Shown here in pieces: positions 33,859-42,888 of a stretch of DNA of 64,000 bases. The notes beneath the pieces are model-generated. The model saw only the letters and a list, made by a program, of their open reading frames with translations, did no database searches and had not been told where the DNA came from. The stretch is from Azospirillum sp. 412522. GTDB taxonomy: Bacteria > Pseudomonadota > Alphaproteobacteria > Azospirillales > Azospirillaceae. How positions within the stretch are numbered: the stretch's first letter is position 1; every line of letters starts with the position of its first letter. The translations under genes and the position numbers were made by a program. Where the stretch lies: positions 95,006-159,005 of the forward strand of contig NZ_RWIJ01000009.1 of NCBI RefSeq assembly GCF_019805165.1, in the 5' to 3' direction.

Positions 33859-35220
33859 ATGCCCAGTGAAGTTTCTCTCGCCTCCCTTGCCCTCGACGAG
33901 CCCGGCTCGTCCGTGTCCGCAGCCCGCCGGTCCTGGCGCGAGGTCTGGTGGGGGCTGCTCGACCAGCGCGTCGGCATCGTTCCGATCCCGGTCTTCGTGA
34001 TCCTGATCGCGGTGTTCGCCGGGGCGGTCGCCACCGGGTCGCTGACCCACGAGATCAACATGATGATCGCCGTGCTGGCGGTCTGCGGCTTCAGCTGCGG
34101 CGAACTGGGCAAGCGCCTTCCGGTGTTCCGCCACATCGGCGCCGCGGCGATCTTCGCCACCTTCATCCCCTCGGCCCTGGCCTACTATCATGTGCTGCCG
34201 GTGCCGATGCTGAAGGCGGTGGTCGACTTCACCAAATTCACCAACTTCCTCTACCTGTTCATCGCCTGCATCATCGTCGGCAGCGTGCTCAGCATGAACC
34301 GCGACGCGCTGGTGAAGGGCTTCTTCAAGATCTTCGTGCCGCTGGCCAGCGGCGCCGTTTCTGCCGCCTGCGTCGGCACGCTGGTCGGCACCCTGCTCGG
34401 CCTCGATCCCAAGCACACCTTCTTCTTCATCGTCGTTCCGATCATGTCGGGCGGCGTCGGCGAGGGCGCCATCCCGCTGTCGATGGGCTATGCCGAAATC
34501 ATGAACGGGAACCAGGGCGAGATCTTCGCGCAGGTCCTGCCGATGGTCATGCTGGGCAGCCTGATGGCGATCCTGATGTCGGGCCTGCTGAACTTCATCG
34601 GCAAGCGCATGCCGCATCTGACCGGCAACGGCCAGCTCCAGCCCGGCGGCGCGGATTTCACCAAGGCCACGACCAGGAGCGGCGGTCCCGTCGACGCCAA
34701 CACCGTCGCCGCCGCCGGCCTGTTCGCCGTCACCCTCTACCTGATGGGCGTCATGGCCCAGAAGATCGTGGGGCTGCCGGCTCCGGTGGCGATGCTGTTC
34801 ATCGCCGTGCTGGTCAAGGTGTTCCAACTCGCCTCTCCCTCGCTGGAGGCCGGCGCCGGCGTCGTCTACAAATTCTTCCAGGTCGCCGTCACCTATCCGC
34901 TGCTGTTCGCCATGGGTGTGGCGGTGACGCCGTGGGACAAGCTGATGTCGGCCTTCACGCTGCAGAACCTGATCATCATCTTCTGCACGGTGGCGACACA
35001 CATGACGATGGGCTTTCTCGTCGGCCGGCTGGTGAAGATGTACCCGATCGAGACCGCCATCATCAATTCCTGCAACTGCGGCCAGGGCGGCACCGGCGAT
35101 GTCGCCATCCTGACGGCGGCCAACCGGATGCAGCTGATGCCCTTCGCCCAGGTCGCGACCCGGATCGGCGGCGCCATCACCGTCACCCTGTCGCTGATCG
35201 CGATGGCCAACCTGATGTGA
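33859..35220 (+). CDS. 2-hydroxycarboxylate (citrate/malate) transporter, CitS family
   Basis: 453-residue inner-membrane symporter of the 2HCT family (CitS, CitP, MleP, CimH). The two GGxG re-entrant loop motifs are visible: PIMSGGVGEGAIPLSMGYA and NSCNCGQGGTGDVAILTAANRMQLMPFAQ; the conserved Arg lies in TRIGGA near the C-terminus. About eleven hydrophobic helices. ATG 33859 has GGAGG 6 nt upstream; upstream in-frame sequence is not protein-like. It imports the citrate used by the adjacent lyase, and shares its regulatory repeat. Confidence 0.92.
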   Translation: MPSEVSLASLALDEPGSSVSAARRSWREVWWGLLDQRVGIVPIPVFVILIAVFAGAVATGSLTHEINMMIAVLAVCGFSCGELGKRLPVFRHIGAAAIFATFIPSALAYYHVLPVPMLKAVVDFTKFTNFLYLFIACIIVGSVLSMNRDALVKGFFKIFVPLASGAVSAACVGTLVGTLLGLDPKHTFFFIVVPIMSGGVGEGAIPLSMGYAEIMNGNQGEIFAQVLPMVMLGSLMAILMSGLLNFIGKRMPHLTGNGQLQPGGADFTKATTRSGGPVDANTVAAAGLFAVTLYLMGVMAQKIVGLPAPVAMLFIAVLVKVFQLASPSLEAGAGVVYKFFQVAVTYPLLFAMGVAVTPWDKLMSAFTLQNLIIIFCTVATHMTMGFLVGRLVKMYPIETAIINSCNCGQGGTGDVAILTAANRMQLMPFAQVATRIGGAITVTLSLIAMANLM

Positions 35221-35370
35221 TCGATACCACAGGCCGTCGAAGAGGTTCCGTCGGGGCACCGTCAACTTGTCGATGACCGGACAGAATGAAGGCGCGGCGG
35301 CCTGTGACGTGGTGCCCGTTTCTCGGACCGTCGGATAAGCCTGGTTCGCCCGGGAAGAAGGACGGACCCG

Positions 35371-35502
35371 ATGACGGGGAAACGAAAGCGGTATTCGGCA
35401 GAGTTCAAGGCGAAGATGGCGCTGGAGGCGATCCGGGGCGAGCTGACGGCGTCGCAGCGGGTCTCCAAGCACGGCGTGCACCAGACGCTGATCGCCGCAT
35501 GA
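35371..35502 (+). pseudogene. IS3-family OrfA, truncated to the N-terminus
   Basis: 43 residues, [20 protein letters not shown], then [18 protein letters not shown], the HTH start of an IS3-type OrfA (about 95-100 residues when complete). The frame then stops at the deletion joint. Confidence 0.8.
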
Positions 35503-35672
35503 AGTACGAATGCGTCTACCGTCACGCCTTCGAAACGGGCAGCGAGGCCAGAACAGGGATCGGCCGCTGGATCGATTACCACAGCGACGGACGCCCGTAC
35601 TCGGCGCTCGGCGGCAGAACCCTGGCAGAGGCCTGCCAGGACACGCGGGACCAGATCAGATTGGCGGCGTGA
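35499..35672 (+). pseudogene. IS3-family OrfB, C-terminal fragment of the DDE transposase
   Basis: The last ~57 residues: KYECVYRHAFETGSEARTGI, GRWIDYHSDGRPYSALGGRT. This is the part after the last catalytic Glu of rve-type transposases; the catalytic domain itself is gone, so the element cannot move itself. Confidence 0.8.
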
Positions 35673-35887
35673 CACGAACCTGAACCAAGCTTGTTCCCGC
35701 CGCCAATCTGTCCGCGAAACGGGAACCACCTTATCCTGAAAACCGGCGCCTGCCAGCGTTTAGGGGCAGGCTAACCATTGCCCCGTGAAATCGTAATTTC
35801 TGCGATCCGCGTCCTTCTTTAAATCAACCTATCAGATCTCCGGCACATGCGTCGGAATCCCTGGCGGGGATGAAAAAGGACATGGAA

Positions 35888-37180
35888 ATGTCAGTTGAAA
35901 AGATCGACACGCTTGTTGTCGGTGGCGGCCAGGCGGGACTGGCGATGAGCGAGCATTTGAGCAAGTGCGGCGTCCCACATCTTGTTCTTGAGAGGCACCG
36001 CATTGCCGAACGCTGGCGCTCGGAACGGTGGGACTCCCTGGTCGCCAACGGTCCGGCCTGGCATGACCGCTTTCCGGGCTTGGAGTTTCCCGTTACCGGT
36101 CCCGATGGATTTCCGCCCAAGGAAGAGGTCGCGGACTACTTCGTCGCCTACGCCAAGCATATCGACGCGCCGATCCGCTGCGGTGTCGAGGTCAAACTCG
36201 TGCAACGGATCGCCGGCCGCCCGGGATTCCGCGTCGAGACATCGGGCGGCGTGATCGAAGCCAACAACGTCGTTGCCGCGACCGGACCTTTCCAGCGCCC
36301 CGTCGTCCCCGCCCTTGTCCCGGCGGATGCGGGGCTCCTGCAAATCCACTCCAGCGCCTACCGCAATCCCGGCCAGTTGCCCGCAGGCGGGGTGCTGGTG
36401 ATCGGCGCGGGATCGTCGGGGGTGCAGATCGCGGACGAACTCCTGCGGGCGGGACGGCGCGTTTACCTGTCGGTCGGTCCGCACGACCGTCCGCCGCGTG
36501 CCTACCGCGGGCGCGACTTCTGCTGGTGGCTGGGAGTTCTCGGCAAGTGGGATGCCGAGACGCCGAGACCGGGCATGGAGCACGTCACGATCGCGGTGAG
36601 CGGCGCCCGCGGCGGGCATACGGTCGATTTCCGGCGGCTGGCCGCTCAGGGAATGATCCTCGTCGGCCGGACGGACTCGTACGAGAACGGCACGGTGAGA
36701 TTCGCACCGGATCTTGCGGACAATCTCGCCCACAGCGATGCCAGCCTCATGTCGCTGCTGGACGAAGCCGACGCCTACGTCGCGCGCAACGGCCTCGACC
36801 TTCCGGAAGAGCCCGATGCCCGCAGGATCGAACCCGATCCGGACTGCGTGACCCACCCGCTCTCCGATCTCAACTTGGCCGCGGCCGGAATAACGTCGAT
36901 CATCTGGGCAACGGGCTTCACCGTCGATTACAGCTGGCTGAAGGTCGATGCCTTCGATGAGACGGGCCGGCCGAAGCATCAGCGCGGCGTTTCGGTCGAG
37001 CCCGGGATCTATTTCCTGGGGCTGCCGTGGCAGTCGCGACGGGGATCCAGCTTCATCTGGGGCGTCTGGCACGACGCCAAGCATGTGGCGGACCGCATCG
37101 CCACGCAGCGCAAGTATCTGGCTTACCACGCGTCCGCGAACGAAGCGCAGGGGCGGACGCAGCGCCAGCCCGAGGGGTGA
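35888..37180 (+). CDS. Flavin-containing monooxygenase-like FAD/NAD(P) oxidoreductase
   Basis: 430 residues. FAD-binding VVGGGQAGLAMSEHL at the N-terminus, second dinucleotide site VIGAGSSGVQIADELL near residue 175, and WATGFTVDYSWL near 340, the ATG-type motif of FMO/CzcO/YUCCA-like enzymes. Probably N- or S-oxygenates a small substrate with NADPH and oxygen. Start chosen at ATG 35888 because AAGGA lies 8 nt upstream; ATGs at 35870 and 35882 are also in frame. First gene of a run with RidA and an ArgE-type deacetylase. Confidence 0.82.
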   Translation: MSVEKIDTLVVGGGQAGLAMSEHLSKCGVPHLVLERHRIAERWRSERWDSLVANGPAWHDRFPGLEFPVTGPDGFPPKEEVADYFVAYAKHIDAPIRCGVEVKLVQRIAGRPGFRVETSGGVIEANNVVAATGPFQRPVVPALVPADAGLLQIHSSAYRNPGQLPAGGVLVIGAGSSGVQIADELLRAGRRVYLSVGPHDRPPRAYRGRDFCWWLGVLGKWDAETPRPGMEHVTIAVSGARGGHTVDFRRLAAQGMILVGRTDSYENGTVRFAPDLADNLAHSDASLMSLLDEADAYVARNGLDLPEEPDARRIEPDPDCVTHPLSDLNLAAAGITSIIWATGFTVDYSWLKVDAFDETGRPKHQRGVSVEPGIYFLGLPWQSRRGSSFIWGVWHDAKHVADRIATQRKYLAYHASANEAQGRTQRQPEG

Positions 37181-37244
37181 CGCCCGCGGGCCTCCTCAAG
37201 CCCCTATGCCCCCCAACCTTGACCCCAACCTGTCGGAGACCACG

Positions 37245-37661
37245 ATGGCGCACATCCGGATTCGCAAATTCAACACCAAGGACACCTATCCCGAGCAAAG
37301 GCTCGACAACGATCTCTGCCAGGCGGTCGTCACGCAGGGCGGCAAGACCGTATACCTGCGTGGCCAGTGCCCGCAGGATCTCGACACGGCCAAGAACATC
37401 GACAGTCACGACCCTGTCGAGCAGACGCATAAAGTCATGCAGAACATCAGGCAGCTGCTCGAGGAATGCGGCGGCTCGATGGAGCATCTGGTCAAGGTCG
37501 TGGTCTATCTGACCGACGTGCGCCATCGCGAGGCGGTGTACCGCACCATGGGCGAATACATCAAAGGCGTCCATCCGGTCTCGACCGGCGTCGTCGTCCA
37601 GGCGCTGGCGCGGCCGGAATGGCTGGTTGAAATCGATGGGACCGCCGTGATTCCGGGCTGA
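37245..37661 (+). CDS. RidA-family protein
   Basis: 138 residues, a second RidA paralogue in the window. QAVVTQGGKTVYLRGQCPQDL, then QTHKVMQNIRQLLEECGGSMEHLVKVVVYLTD; the usual substrate Arg of RidA (in PARxxxE) is replaced by a region reading HPVSTGVVVQALARPEWLVEID, so this belongs to an Rid subfamily that may lack classical deaminase activity. Downstream of the monooxygenase by 64 bases. Confidence 0.85.
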   Translation: MAHIRIRKFNTKDTYPEQRLDNDLCQAVVTQGGKTVYLRGQCPQDLDTAKNIDSHDPVEQTHKVMQNIRQLLEECGGSMEHLVKVVVYLTDVRHREAVYRTMGEYIKGVHPVSTGVVVQALARPEWLVEIDGTAVIPG

Positions 37662-37682
37662 CGGGTCTGTCCGGAACGTCAT

Positions 37683-37706
37683 GCCCGGCGGGCGGCTCCG
37701 CCGGGC
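37683..37706 (+). other. Hairpin between RidA and deacetylase genes
   Basis: GCCCGGCGG and CCGCCGGGC, perfect 9-bp arms with a six-base loop, no T-tract. Possible attenuation or mRNA-stability element within the operon. Confidence 0.5.
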
Positions 37707-37733
37707 GCACCAACCCCGCAGGATGATATCGCC

Positions 37734-38885
37734 ATGTCGCGCTCGATCGAGATCCTGGACCGCCTGATCGCCTTCCCGACGGTCAGCCGGGACAGCAACC
37801 TGGACCTGATCCGCCATGTGGAGGGAGAATTGGGCCGGCTGGGCGTCGCGAGCCGGCTGATCTTCAACGACGAGGGCAGCAAGGCCAACCTCTTCGCCAC
37901 CATCGGACCGCAGGACGTGCCGGGCATCATGCTGTCGGGCCACACCGACGTGGTGCCGGTGGACGGACAGGACTGGAGCAGCGATCCGTTTCGCCTGGAG
38001 CGGCGCGACGGACGGCTCCATGGCCGTGGTGCCGCCGACATGAAGGGGTTCGTGGCGTCGGTGCTGGCCATGGCGGAACAGGCGGTGCGGGCGCCGCTCG
38101 CCACCCCGATCCACATCGCGCTCTCCTACGACGAGGAGATCGGCTGCGTCGGCGTGCGGCGGCTGATCGACATGCTGGCCGGCCTGGGCATCCGGCCGAG
38201 GGCCTGCATCATCGGGGAGCCGACCGGCATGCAGGTCGTCGTCGCCCACAAGGGGAAGACCGGGCTGCGCGCTCACTGCCACGGCCTGGAATGCCATTCC
38301 AGCCTTGCGCCGCAGGGACTCAACGCCATCCACATGGCGACCGACCTCATTGCCGCCATCCGCCGTCTCCAGGCCGACCTCGCCGCCGAGGGCGCCCGGG
38401 ACGAGGACTACGAGGTCGCCTATTCGACCATCCATGTCGGCACCATCCGGGGCGGCACGGCGCTGAACATCGTGCCCAACAGCTGCACGCTCGATTTCGA
38501 GATCCGCCATCTGCCGGCGGACCCGGTGGAGCCTCTGCTGGACCGGATCGCCGAGAAGGGCCGCGCGATCGAGACGGCGGGCCGCGCGGTCTTCCCCAAC
38601 GCCGCGATCCGGCTGGAGCCGCTGTCGGCCTACCCCGCCATGAGCATCGATCCCGATGCGGAGATCGTCGGTTTCGTGAAAGCCCTGACCGGCGGCAACA
38701 GCCATGGCAAGATCAGCTTCGGCACCGAAGGCGGCTTGTTCCAGCGCGATCTCGGCGTGCCGACCGTCGTTTGCGGGCCGGGCAGCATCGGCGAGGCCCA
38801 CAAGCCGGACGAATTCGTCAGCGAGGACCAGCTTGCGGCGTGCGACCAGTTCCTCGCGGCGCTCCTGCGGCAATTAACCCATTGA
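37734..38885 (+). CDS. M20 deacetylase, acetylornithine deacetylase (ArgE) type
   Basis: 383 residues, dinuclear zinc amidohydrolase. Zinc ligands and catalytic residues are in LSGHTDVVPVDGQDW, GRGAADMKGF, SYDEEIGCVGVRRL and GEPTG; dimerisation domain at about 180-290; final His in IGEAHKPDEFV. In this context it probably removes an acyl group from an N-acylated intermediate rather than serving arginine synthesis, which is inference from its oxygenase and RidA neighbours. Confidence 0.88.
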   Translation: MSRSIEILDRLIAFPTVSRDSNLDLIRHVEGELGRLGVASRLIFNDEGSKANLFATIGPQDVPGIMLSGHTDVVPVDGQDWSSDPFRLERRDGRLHGRGAADMKGFVASVLAMAEQAVRAPLATPIHIALSYDEEIGCVGVRRLIDMLAGLGIRPRACIIGEPTGMQVVVAHKGKTGLRAHCHGLECHSSLAPQGLNAIHMATDLIAAIRRLQADLAAEGARDEDYEVAYSTIHVGTIRGGTALNIVPNSCTLDFEIRHLPADPVEPLLDRIAEKGRAIETAGRAVFPNAAIRLEPLSAYPAMSIDPDAEIVGFVKALTGGNSHGKISFGTEGGLFQRDLGVPTVVCGPGSIGEAHKPDEFVSEDQLAACDQFLAALLRQLTH

Positions 38886-38897
38886 GCAGCTCCCTCC

Positions 38898-38931
38898 GGA
38901 GGCCGGCGCCGTTCAGCCGGCGCTGGCCTCC
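38898..38931. terminator. Convergent terminator hairpin
   Basis: GGAGGCCGGCGCCG and CGGCGCTGGCCTCC (one mismatch) around a six-base loop, lying between the deacetylase stop and overlapping the last codons of the convergent LysR gene. Position fits a bidirectional terminator. Confidence 0.6.
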
Positions 38932-39929
38932 GCCTTGGAGCCGCCTGCCGGCGGCCGTCCCGGCTGTGTGTCCGGCACGACTGCATCGCTGATCCGCGCA
39001 TCGAGCAGCGGCGGCACCATGCCCGGAATGTAGCCTTCCGAGATGAAAGTCCGGCAATGGGTGTCGAAAGCCTCCTGCAACCGGGATTTCTTCAGACCCT
39101 TCACCGTTGCGATGCCGATCACCATGGGGCGGTGCCCGCCGGCCAGCCGGATGCGCACCACGCGCCGCCCGTCGAGCGCCAGATCCGAACGGGGCCTGAC
39201 ATTCGCCAGCGTGTAGCCATAGCCGTTGGCGACCATGGTGCGGATCACCTCCGGATAGGCGGAACGCGAGGCGATGACCGGCTCGATGCCGTCGCGCTGG
39301 AACATGGCCAGGAAATACTCGCGGCTGATCGGCAGGTCGAGCAGGATCAGCGGTTCCTCCGCCAGCTCGGCCAAGCTGACGACGGTGCGGTTCGCCAAGG
39401 GGTGAATCTCGCTGACGACCACATGAGCCGGCAGGCTGACCAGCGGCTGGAAATCGATATCCTTCGGCACCTGCAGATCATAGAGCAGGGCCATGTCCAG
39501 CTTGGCCGTGTGCAGGCCCTCGATCAGCTCCTCCTGGTTACCCTCCTTCTGGTGGATCTTCGCCCGGGGGAACGAGGCCATGAAGGCGTGGCAAAGCTCC
39601 GGAATGATCATCGGGGCGAGTGTCACCATGCAGCCGACGGTGAGTTCACCCCGGATTTCCTTGGTCGCCTCGGCGGCGACGTTGTAGAGGTTGTGCGCCT
39701 GATCCAGCAGGCTCTTCGCCTCGCGCAGCATCCGCGCGCCGAGCGGGGTCAGCGACAGCCCCTGCGCGTGATGGCGCACGAAAAGCTGGACGCCGAGCTC
39801 GGCTTCCAGGTGCGAGATGGCCGTCGAGATCGACGGTTGCGAGATGTTGATGCGCTCCGATGCCAGCGTGATGCTGCCGGTTTCCCCGACCGCTACGAAA
39901 TACTCCAGATGCCGCAGGGTGAAGCGCAT
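38913..39929 (-). CDS. LysR-family regulator
   Basis: 338 residues. HTH at 1-60 (LRHLEYFVAVGETGSITLAS, then ISQPSISTAISHLEAELG) and an effector-binding domain from about 90 (GELTVGCMVTLAPMIIPELCHAFMASFP). It follows the HpaB-like gene on the same strand after 125 bases and probably controls the surrounding oxygenase genes. The C-terminal ~30 residues (PGRPPAGGSKAEASAG) are an unstructured extension. Confidence 0.9.
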   Translation of the reverse strand: MRFTLRHLEYFVAVGETGSITLASERINISQPSISTAISHLEAELGVQLFVRHHAQGLSLTPLGARMLREAKSLLDQAHNLYNVAAEATKEIRGELTVGCMVTLAPMIIPELCHAFMASFPRAKIHQKEGNQEELIEGLHTAKLDMALLYDLQVPKDIDFQPLVSLPAHVVVSEIHPLANRTVVSLAELAEEPLILLDLPISREYFLAMFQRDGIEPVIASRSAYPEVIRTMVANGYGYTLANVRPRSDLALDGRRVVRIRLAGGHRPMVIGIATVKGLKKSRLQEAFDTHCRTFISEGYIPGMVPPLLDARISDAVVPDTQPGRPPAGGSKAEASAG

Positions 39930-40054
39930 GCAAAAGCTCGCCAGATCTCGTCCGAAACACCGTAGCAGCCGGCGGACCGCCCGGTCCAGGATGTCTCCGC
40001 GAAAGCCTGAGCATCCGGGTGGGGGATGGTGGGGGAAGACCGGTCGGCTGCCGT

Positions 40055-41584
40055 TTACCGGGCGGCCTCTTCGACGGCCGGGCCGGGCGCGGGGTCGTAC
40101 CAGCGGCCGGCCGCGCCGTCGCCCGGCCGGGACGCGTCCCGGCGCTTGACCGCGTCGGACAGGCCGGCCGACTTGCGCACGAAATCCAGCGGGCCTTCCC
40201 AGTCGAAGTTGCGATAGACGACGGCAAGGTCGGCGAAGGGCGGCGACTGGGCGAAGAGCTGGAAGGTCAGCCGATGGCCGGCATAGTCGGAGTTGAGCAG
40301 GTCGCGGGCGTAGGCCAGCAGCCTGCGCCGGTCCTCCGCTACCCAATCCTCGCTGAGGGTGTAGTATTTTTCCAGCCAGGGACCGGTTTCGGGGCTGCGG
40401 AACGCGGCGGCGTCGGGGGTCAGGCCGATCTGGCCGCCGCACAGCTCGCGGGTGACGTGCATCATCTCGTGGAGCTGCGAACCGGCCAGCACCCGGCCGG
40501 TGTAGAGCAGCGACTGGTTGGGCATCATCAGGCCGCCCGGGCTGCGCTCGGCCAAGGTGATGGCCGCGGTCAGGTGGGCGTTGATTCCCTCGCGGTAGAC
40601 GGCGAGCCGGGCCAGCTTCTCCTGCACCGCCGGCCGGCTGTCGAGGCCGGTCTGCCGGGCGTTGAACAGCCCGACGCCAATCATCATGTCGGCAAGCTTC
40701 AGGTTGCGCTGGAGAAAGGCGAAGGCGGAATAGCGATGCAGCGTCGCCCGGATGAACATCGCCACCCGCGTGTTCCGGTAGAACAGCACGTTTTCCCAGG
40801 GAATCAGCACATCGTCGAAGATGACCAGCGTGTCCACCTCGTCGAAGCGGTTGGACAGCGGATAGTCCTCCGCCGGGGCGCGCCCGGCGAAGCCGGTGCG
40901 GCAGATGTGCTTCAACCCGGGCGAGCCGAGGTCGCAGATGAAGCCGACCGCATAGTCCGAGTCCGTCGCATCGCCCCAGTTGGCGATGGTCGGCTTGGTG
41001 TAGGCCTGGTTGGCATAGGCAGCGGCCGTTTCGAACTTGGCGCCGCGCACCACGATGCCGGCGTCGGTTTCCTTCACGACATGCAGCAGCCTGTCGGGAT
41101 CCTGCTCCTGCGGCGGCCTGGATCGGTCGCCCTTCGGATCGGTGTTGGCGGACACGTGGAAGGGGTCGTGATGGACGACCTTGTGGATGTGGTTGCGGAT
41201 GTTGACGGAGAATTGCGGATCCACCTCGTTCAGCACGTCCTGGCCGTCGAACAGCGACCACATCTCGCCGACCGTCTCGTCGCCGACGCGGGTGACGATG
41301 CCGCCGACCTCCTCCAGCACCGTGTCGGTGGCTCTGCGCTTGTCCCACCAGTCGCTTTGCACGAGGGGAAGCTTGTTGCCGATGGCGCTCGGCTCGCCGC
41401 CTTCGCGGTAGCTCATGATGTGGGCCGTCGCCGTCTCGTGCTGCATGTCGTAGATGCGGGCACGGATATCGACCAGCGGCTTGAACATCGGGTGGGTGGT
41501 GACGTCCTTCACCCGCTCGCCGTTCATGAAGACCTCGCGACCGTCGCGGATCGAGTCCCTGTACTGTTCGCCGGTGCGGATCAT
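40055..41584 (-). CDS. FADH2-dependent monooxygenase, HpaB/4-hydroxyphenylacetate hydroxylase family
   Basis: 509 residues from ATG 41584, which has AGAGGA 8 nt upstream. Two-component flavin monooxygenase oxygenase subunit of the HpaB/PvcC fold: start MIRTGEQYRDSIRDGREVFMNGERVKDVTTHP is canonical, followed by IVVRGAKFETAAAYANQ, FDEVDTLVIFDDVLIPWENVLFYR and LCGGQIGLTPDAA. It needs reduced FAD from a reductase; no HpaC-type reductase gene is seen nearby. Substrate unknown; HpaB relatives hydroxylate phenols or N-oxidise. Lies 66 bases downstream of the PhyH-like gene. Confidence 0.85.
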   Translation of the reverse strand: MIRTGEQYRDSIRDGREVFMNGERVKDVTTHPMFKPLVDIRARIYDMQHETATAHIMSYREGGEPSAIGNKLPLVQSDWWDKRRATDTVLEEVGGIVTRVGDETVGEMWSLFDGQDVLNEVDPQFSVNIRNHIHKVVHHDPFHVSANTDPKGDRSRPPQEQDPDRLLHVVKETDAGIVVRGAKFETAAAYANQAYTKPTIANWGDATDSDYAVGFICDLGSPGLKHICRTGFAGRAPAEDYPLSNRFDEVDTLVIFDDVLIPWENVLFYRNTRVAMFIRATLHRYSAFAFLQRNLKLADMMIGVGLFNARQTGLDSRPAVQEKLARLAVYREGINAHLTAAITLAERSPGGLMMPNQSLLYTGRVLAGSQLHEMMHVTRELCGGQIGLTPDAAAFRSPETGPWLEKYYTLSEDWVAEDRRRLLAYARDLLNSDYAGHRLTFQLFAQSPPFADLAVVYRNFDWEGPLDFVRKSAGLSDAVKRRDASRPGDGAAGRWYDPAPGPAVEEAAR

Positions 41585-41650
41585 CTCGTCGTCCTCTGGG
41601 TCCGACTGCGTCTGGCGGCCTGGTCGGGCGCTGCGTTCAGGCGATGCCAT

Positions 41651-42433
41651 TCAGGTGATGACGGGGAATTCGTCGAGCGGCAGGGGGTCGCCGGTTTTCA
41701 GCGCGGCCAGTTGCGGATAGGGCGGAGAGGTTTCGCCGCCACGGTCGGCATAGACCGTCCCGTCGCCGAACCAGCGGAGGGAGAACGCACGGCGGCGTCC
41801 GGCCGACCGGTTTCCCGGTGCGCCATGCACGGTCCTGAAGTTGAAGGCGATGCAGTCGCCGAGTTCCAGGTCCCACCCCAGGATGCGGTAGGCGTCGCGG
41901 TCCGCGTCGATGTCGGGCATGTCGCTCAGCCGGTCGGATTTATGGTCGTAGGCGGTGCCGTTGAAGCGGCGGGGCCGGAACAGCTTTCCCCAGGCGTGGC
42001 TGCCCGCGACCACCTCCAGGCAGACGTCGCGCGGCACCGGGTCGAGCGGCAGCCAGAAGCTGACCGTCTTCGGCCCCTCGACGCAATAATAGGGTTCGTC
42101 GTGATGCCAGGGGGTGGGAACGTCGGCGCCCGGTTCCTTGACGAGGAGATGGTCGTGGAAGACCCGTGCGACGCTCGATCCCATCAGCGTCCGCGCCACC
42201 CCGGCGGCCGGGCTGTCCGTCACGAAGCGGCTGTATTCCGGAATACGGCGCCAGTTGCAGTAGTCGCCGAAGAAGCGGCCGCCGCCGCGGCTGTAGTCGC
42301 GGTGCATGGCGCTCGGCTCCGCGAGGTTGCGCTCAACGCCGGCGCGCAACGGCTCGATCCAGTCCTTGAAGACGCCGCGCAGCACCACGGCGCCATCGCG
42401 TTCGAAGCTGTCGACGGTTTCCTCGTTCAGCAT
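41651..42433 (-). CDS. Phytanoyl-CoA dioxygenase-family Fe(II)/2-oxoglutarate oxygenase
   Basis: 260 residues from ATG 42433 (AAGGAG 6 nt upstream). Iron ligands: PTPWHHDEPYY supplies the HxD-type His/Asp near residue 135, and the distal His plus 2-oxoglutarate-binding Arg are in FRTVHGAPGNRSAGRRRAFSLRW near 220-235. Such enzymes hydroxylate small aliphatic substrates, including betaine- and ectoine-like compounds. Starts the minus-strand transcript with the HpaB-like gene and LysR. Confidence 0.85.
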   Translation of the reverse strand: MLNEETVDSFERDGAVVLRGVFKDWIEPLRAGVERNLAEPSAMHRDYSRGGGRFFGDYCNWRRIPEYSRFVTDSPAAGVARTLMGSSVARVFHDHLLVKEPGADVPTPWHHDEPYYCVEGPKTVSFWLPLDPVPRDVCLEVVAGSHAWGKLFRPRRFNGTAYDHKSDRLSDMPDIDADRDAYRILGWDLELGDCIAFNFRTVHGAPGNRSAGRRRAFSLRWFGDGTVYADRGGETSPPYPQLAALKTGDPLPLDEFPVIT

Positions 42434-42888
42434 GGCGTTCTCCTTGGGTCCGAAGGCTTGTGGATCCCCGTTCATCGGGCAAGGGATCATCGGATAGGGG
42501 CACCGCGAAGCAAATTAGGGCTTTCCAGGCATCGGCTTCGGGAAAGCCGAAGCCGATGCCGAAGCCGTTCCGCGCGACGCCAGGGAACAGGGCCATGGCG
42601 CAGGCCTCAATTTTTCGAAAGCAACGCCTCGGAAGCTATTAGTATGCAAATCCGGCGACGCGCCTACTCTGACAGGGTCGGTCATGGCTTCAACCGCCAT
42701 GGCGAACCGCAGGACGCTGCCGGCGGAAGCCGGCAGCGCCCCGAGCCACCACGCCGTTTCGTCGTCTGCCCGACCGATGTCCGTGGCCGCAGGGCGCCTT
42801 CCCCGCCCGCTTCCGGACGCCCGGACGGGCTGCGGCGGCCGGTCGAAACGGCGGCGGTCATACCCGACGCGGTCTGAGGAGTCCTTGC
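42434..42888. other. Divergent intergenic region with perfect hairpin
   Basis: 455 bases between the divergent PhyH-like and DUF1028 genes; no gene is seen. It contains the hairpin GGCATCGGCTTCGG (42528-42541)/CCGAAGCCGATGCC (42547-42560), 14-bp perfect arms and a five-base loop. On the minus strand this would lie about 95 bases before the PhyH-like start codon, inside a leader. Promoters for both directions and LysR sites presumably lie here but none is clear. Confidence 0.5.

Larger units (their letters stand above)
35309..35729 (+). mobile_element. Internally deleted IS3-family element
   Basis: Imperfect terminal inverted repeats of about 22 bp at 35309-35330 and 35708-35729 (GTGGTxCCCGTTTCxCGGAC, three mismatches in all). 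Only 421 bp remain instead of the usual 1.2-1.3 kb: the start of OrfA is joined directly to the end of OrfB. A clear target duplication was not found. Confidence 0.75.
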
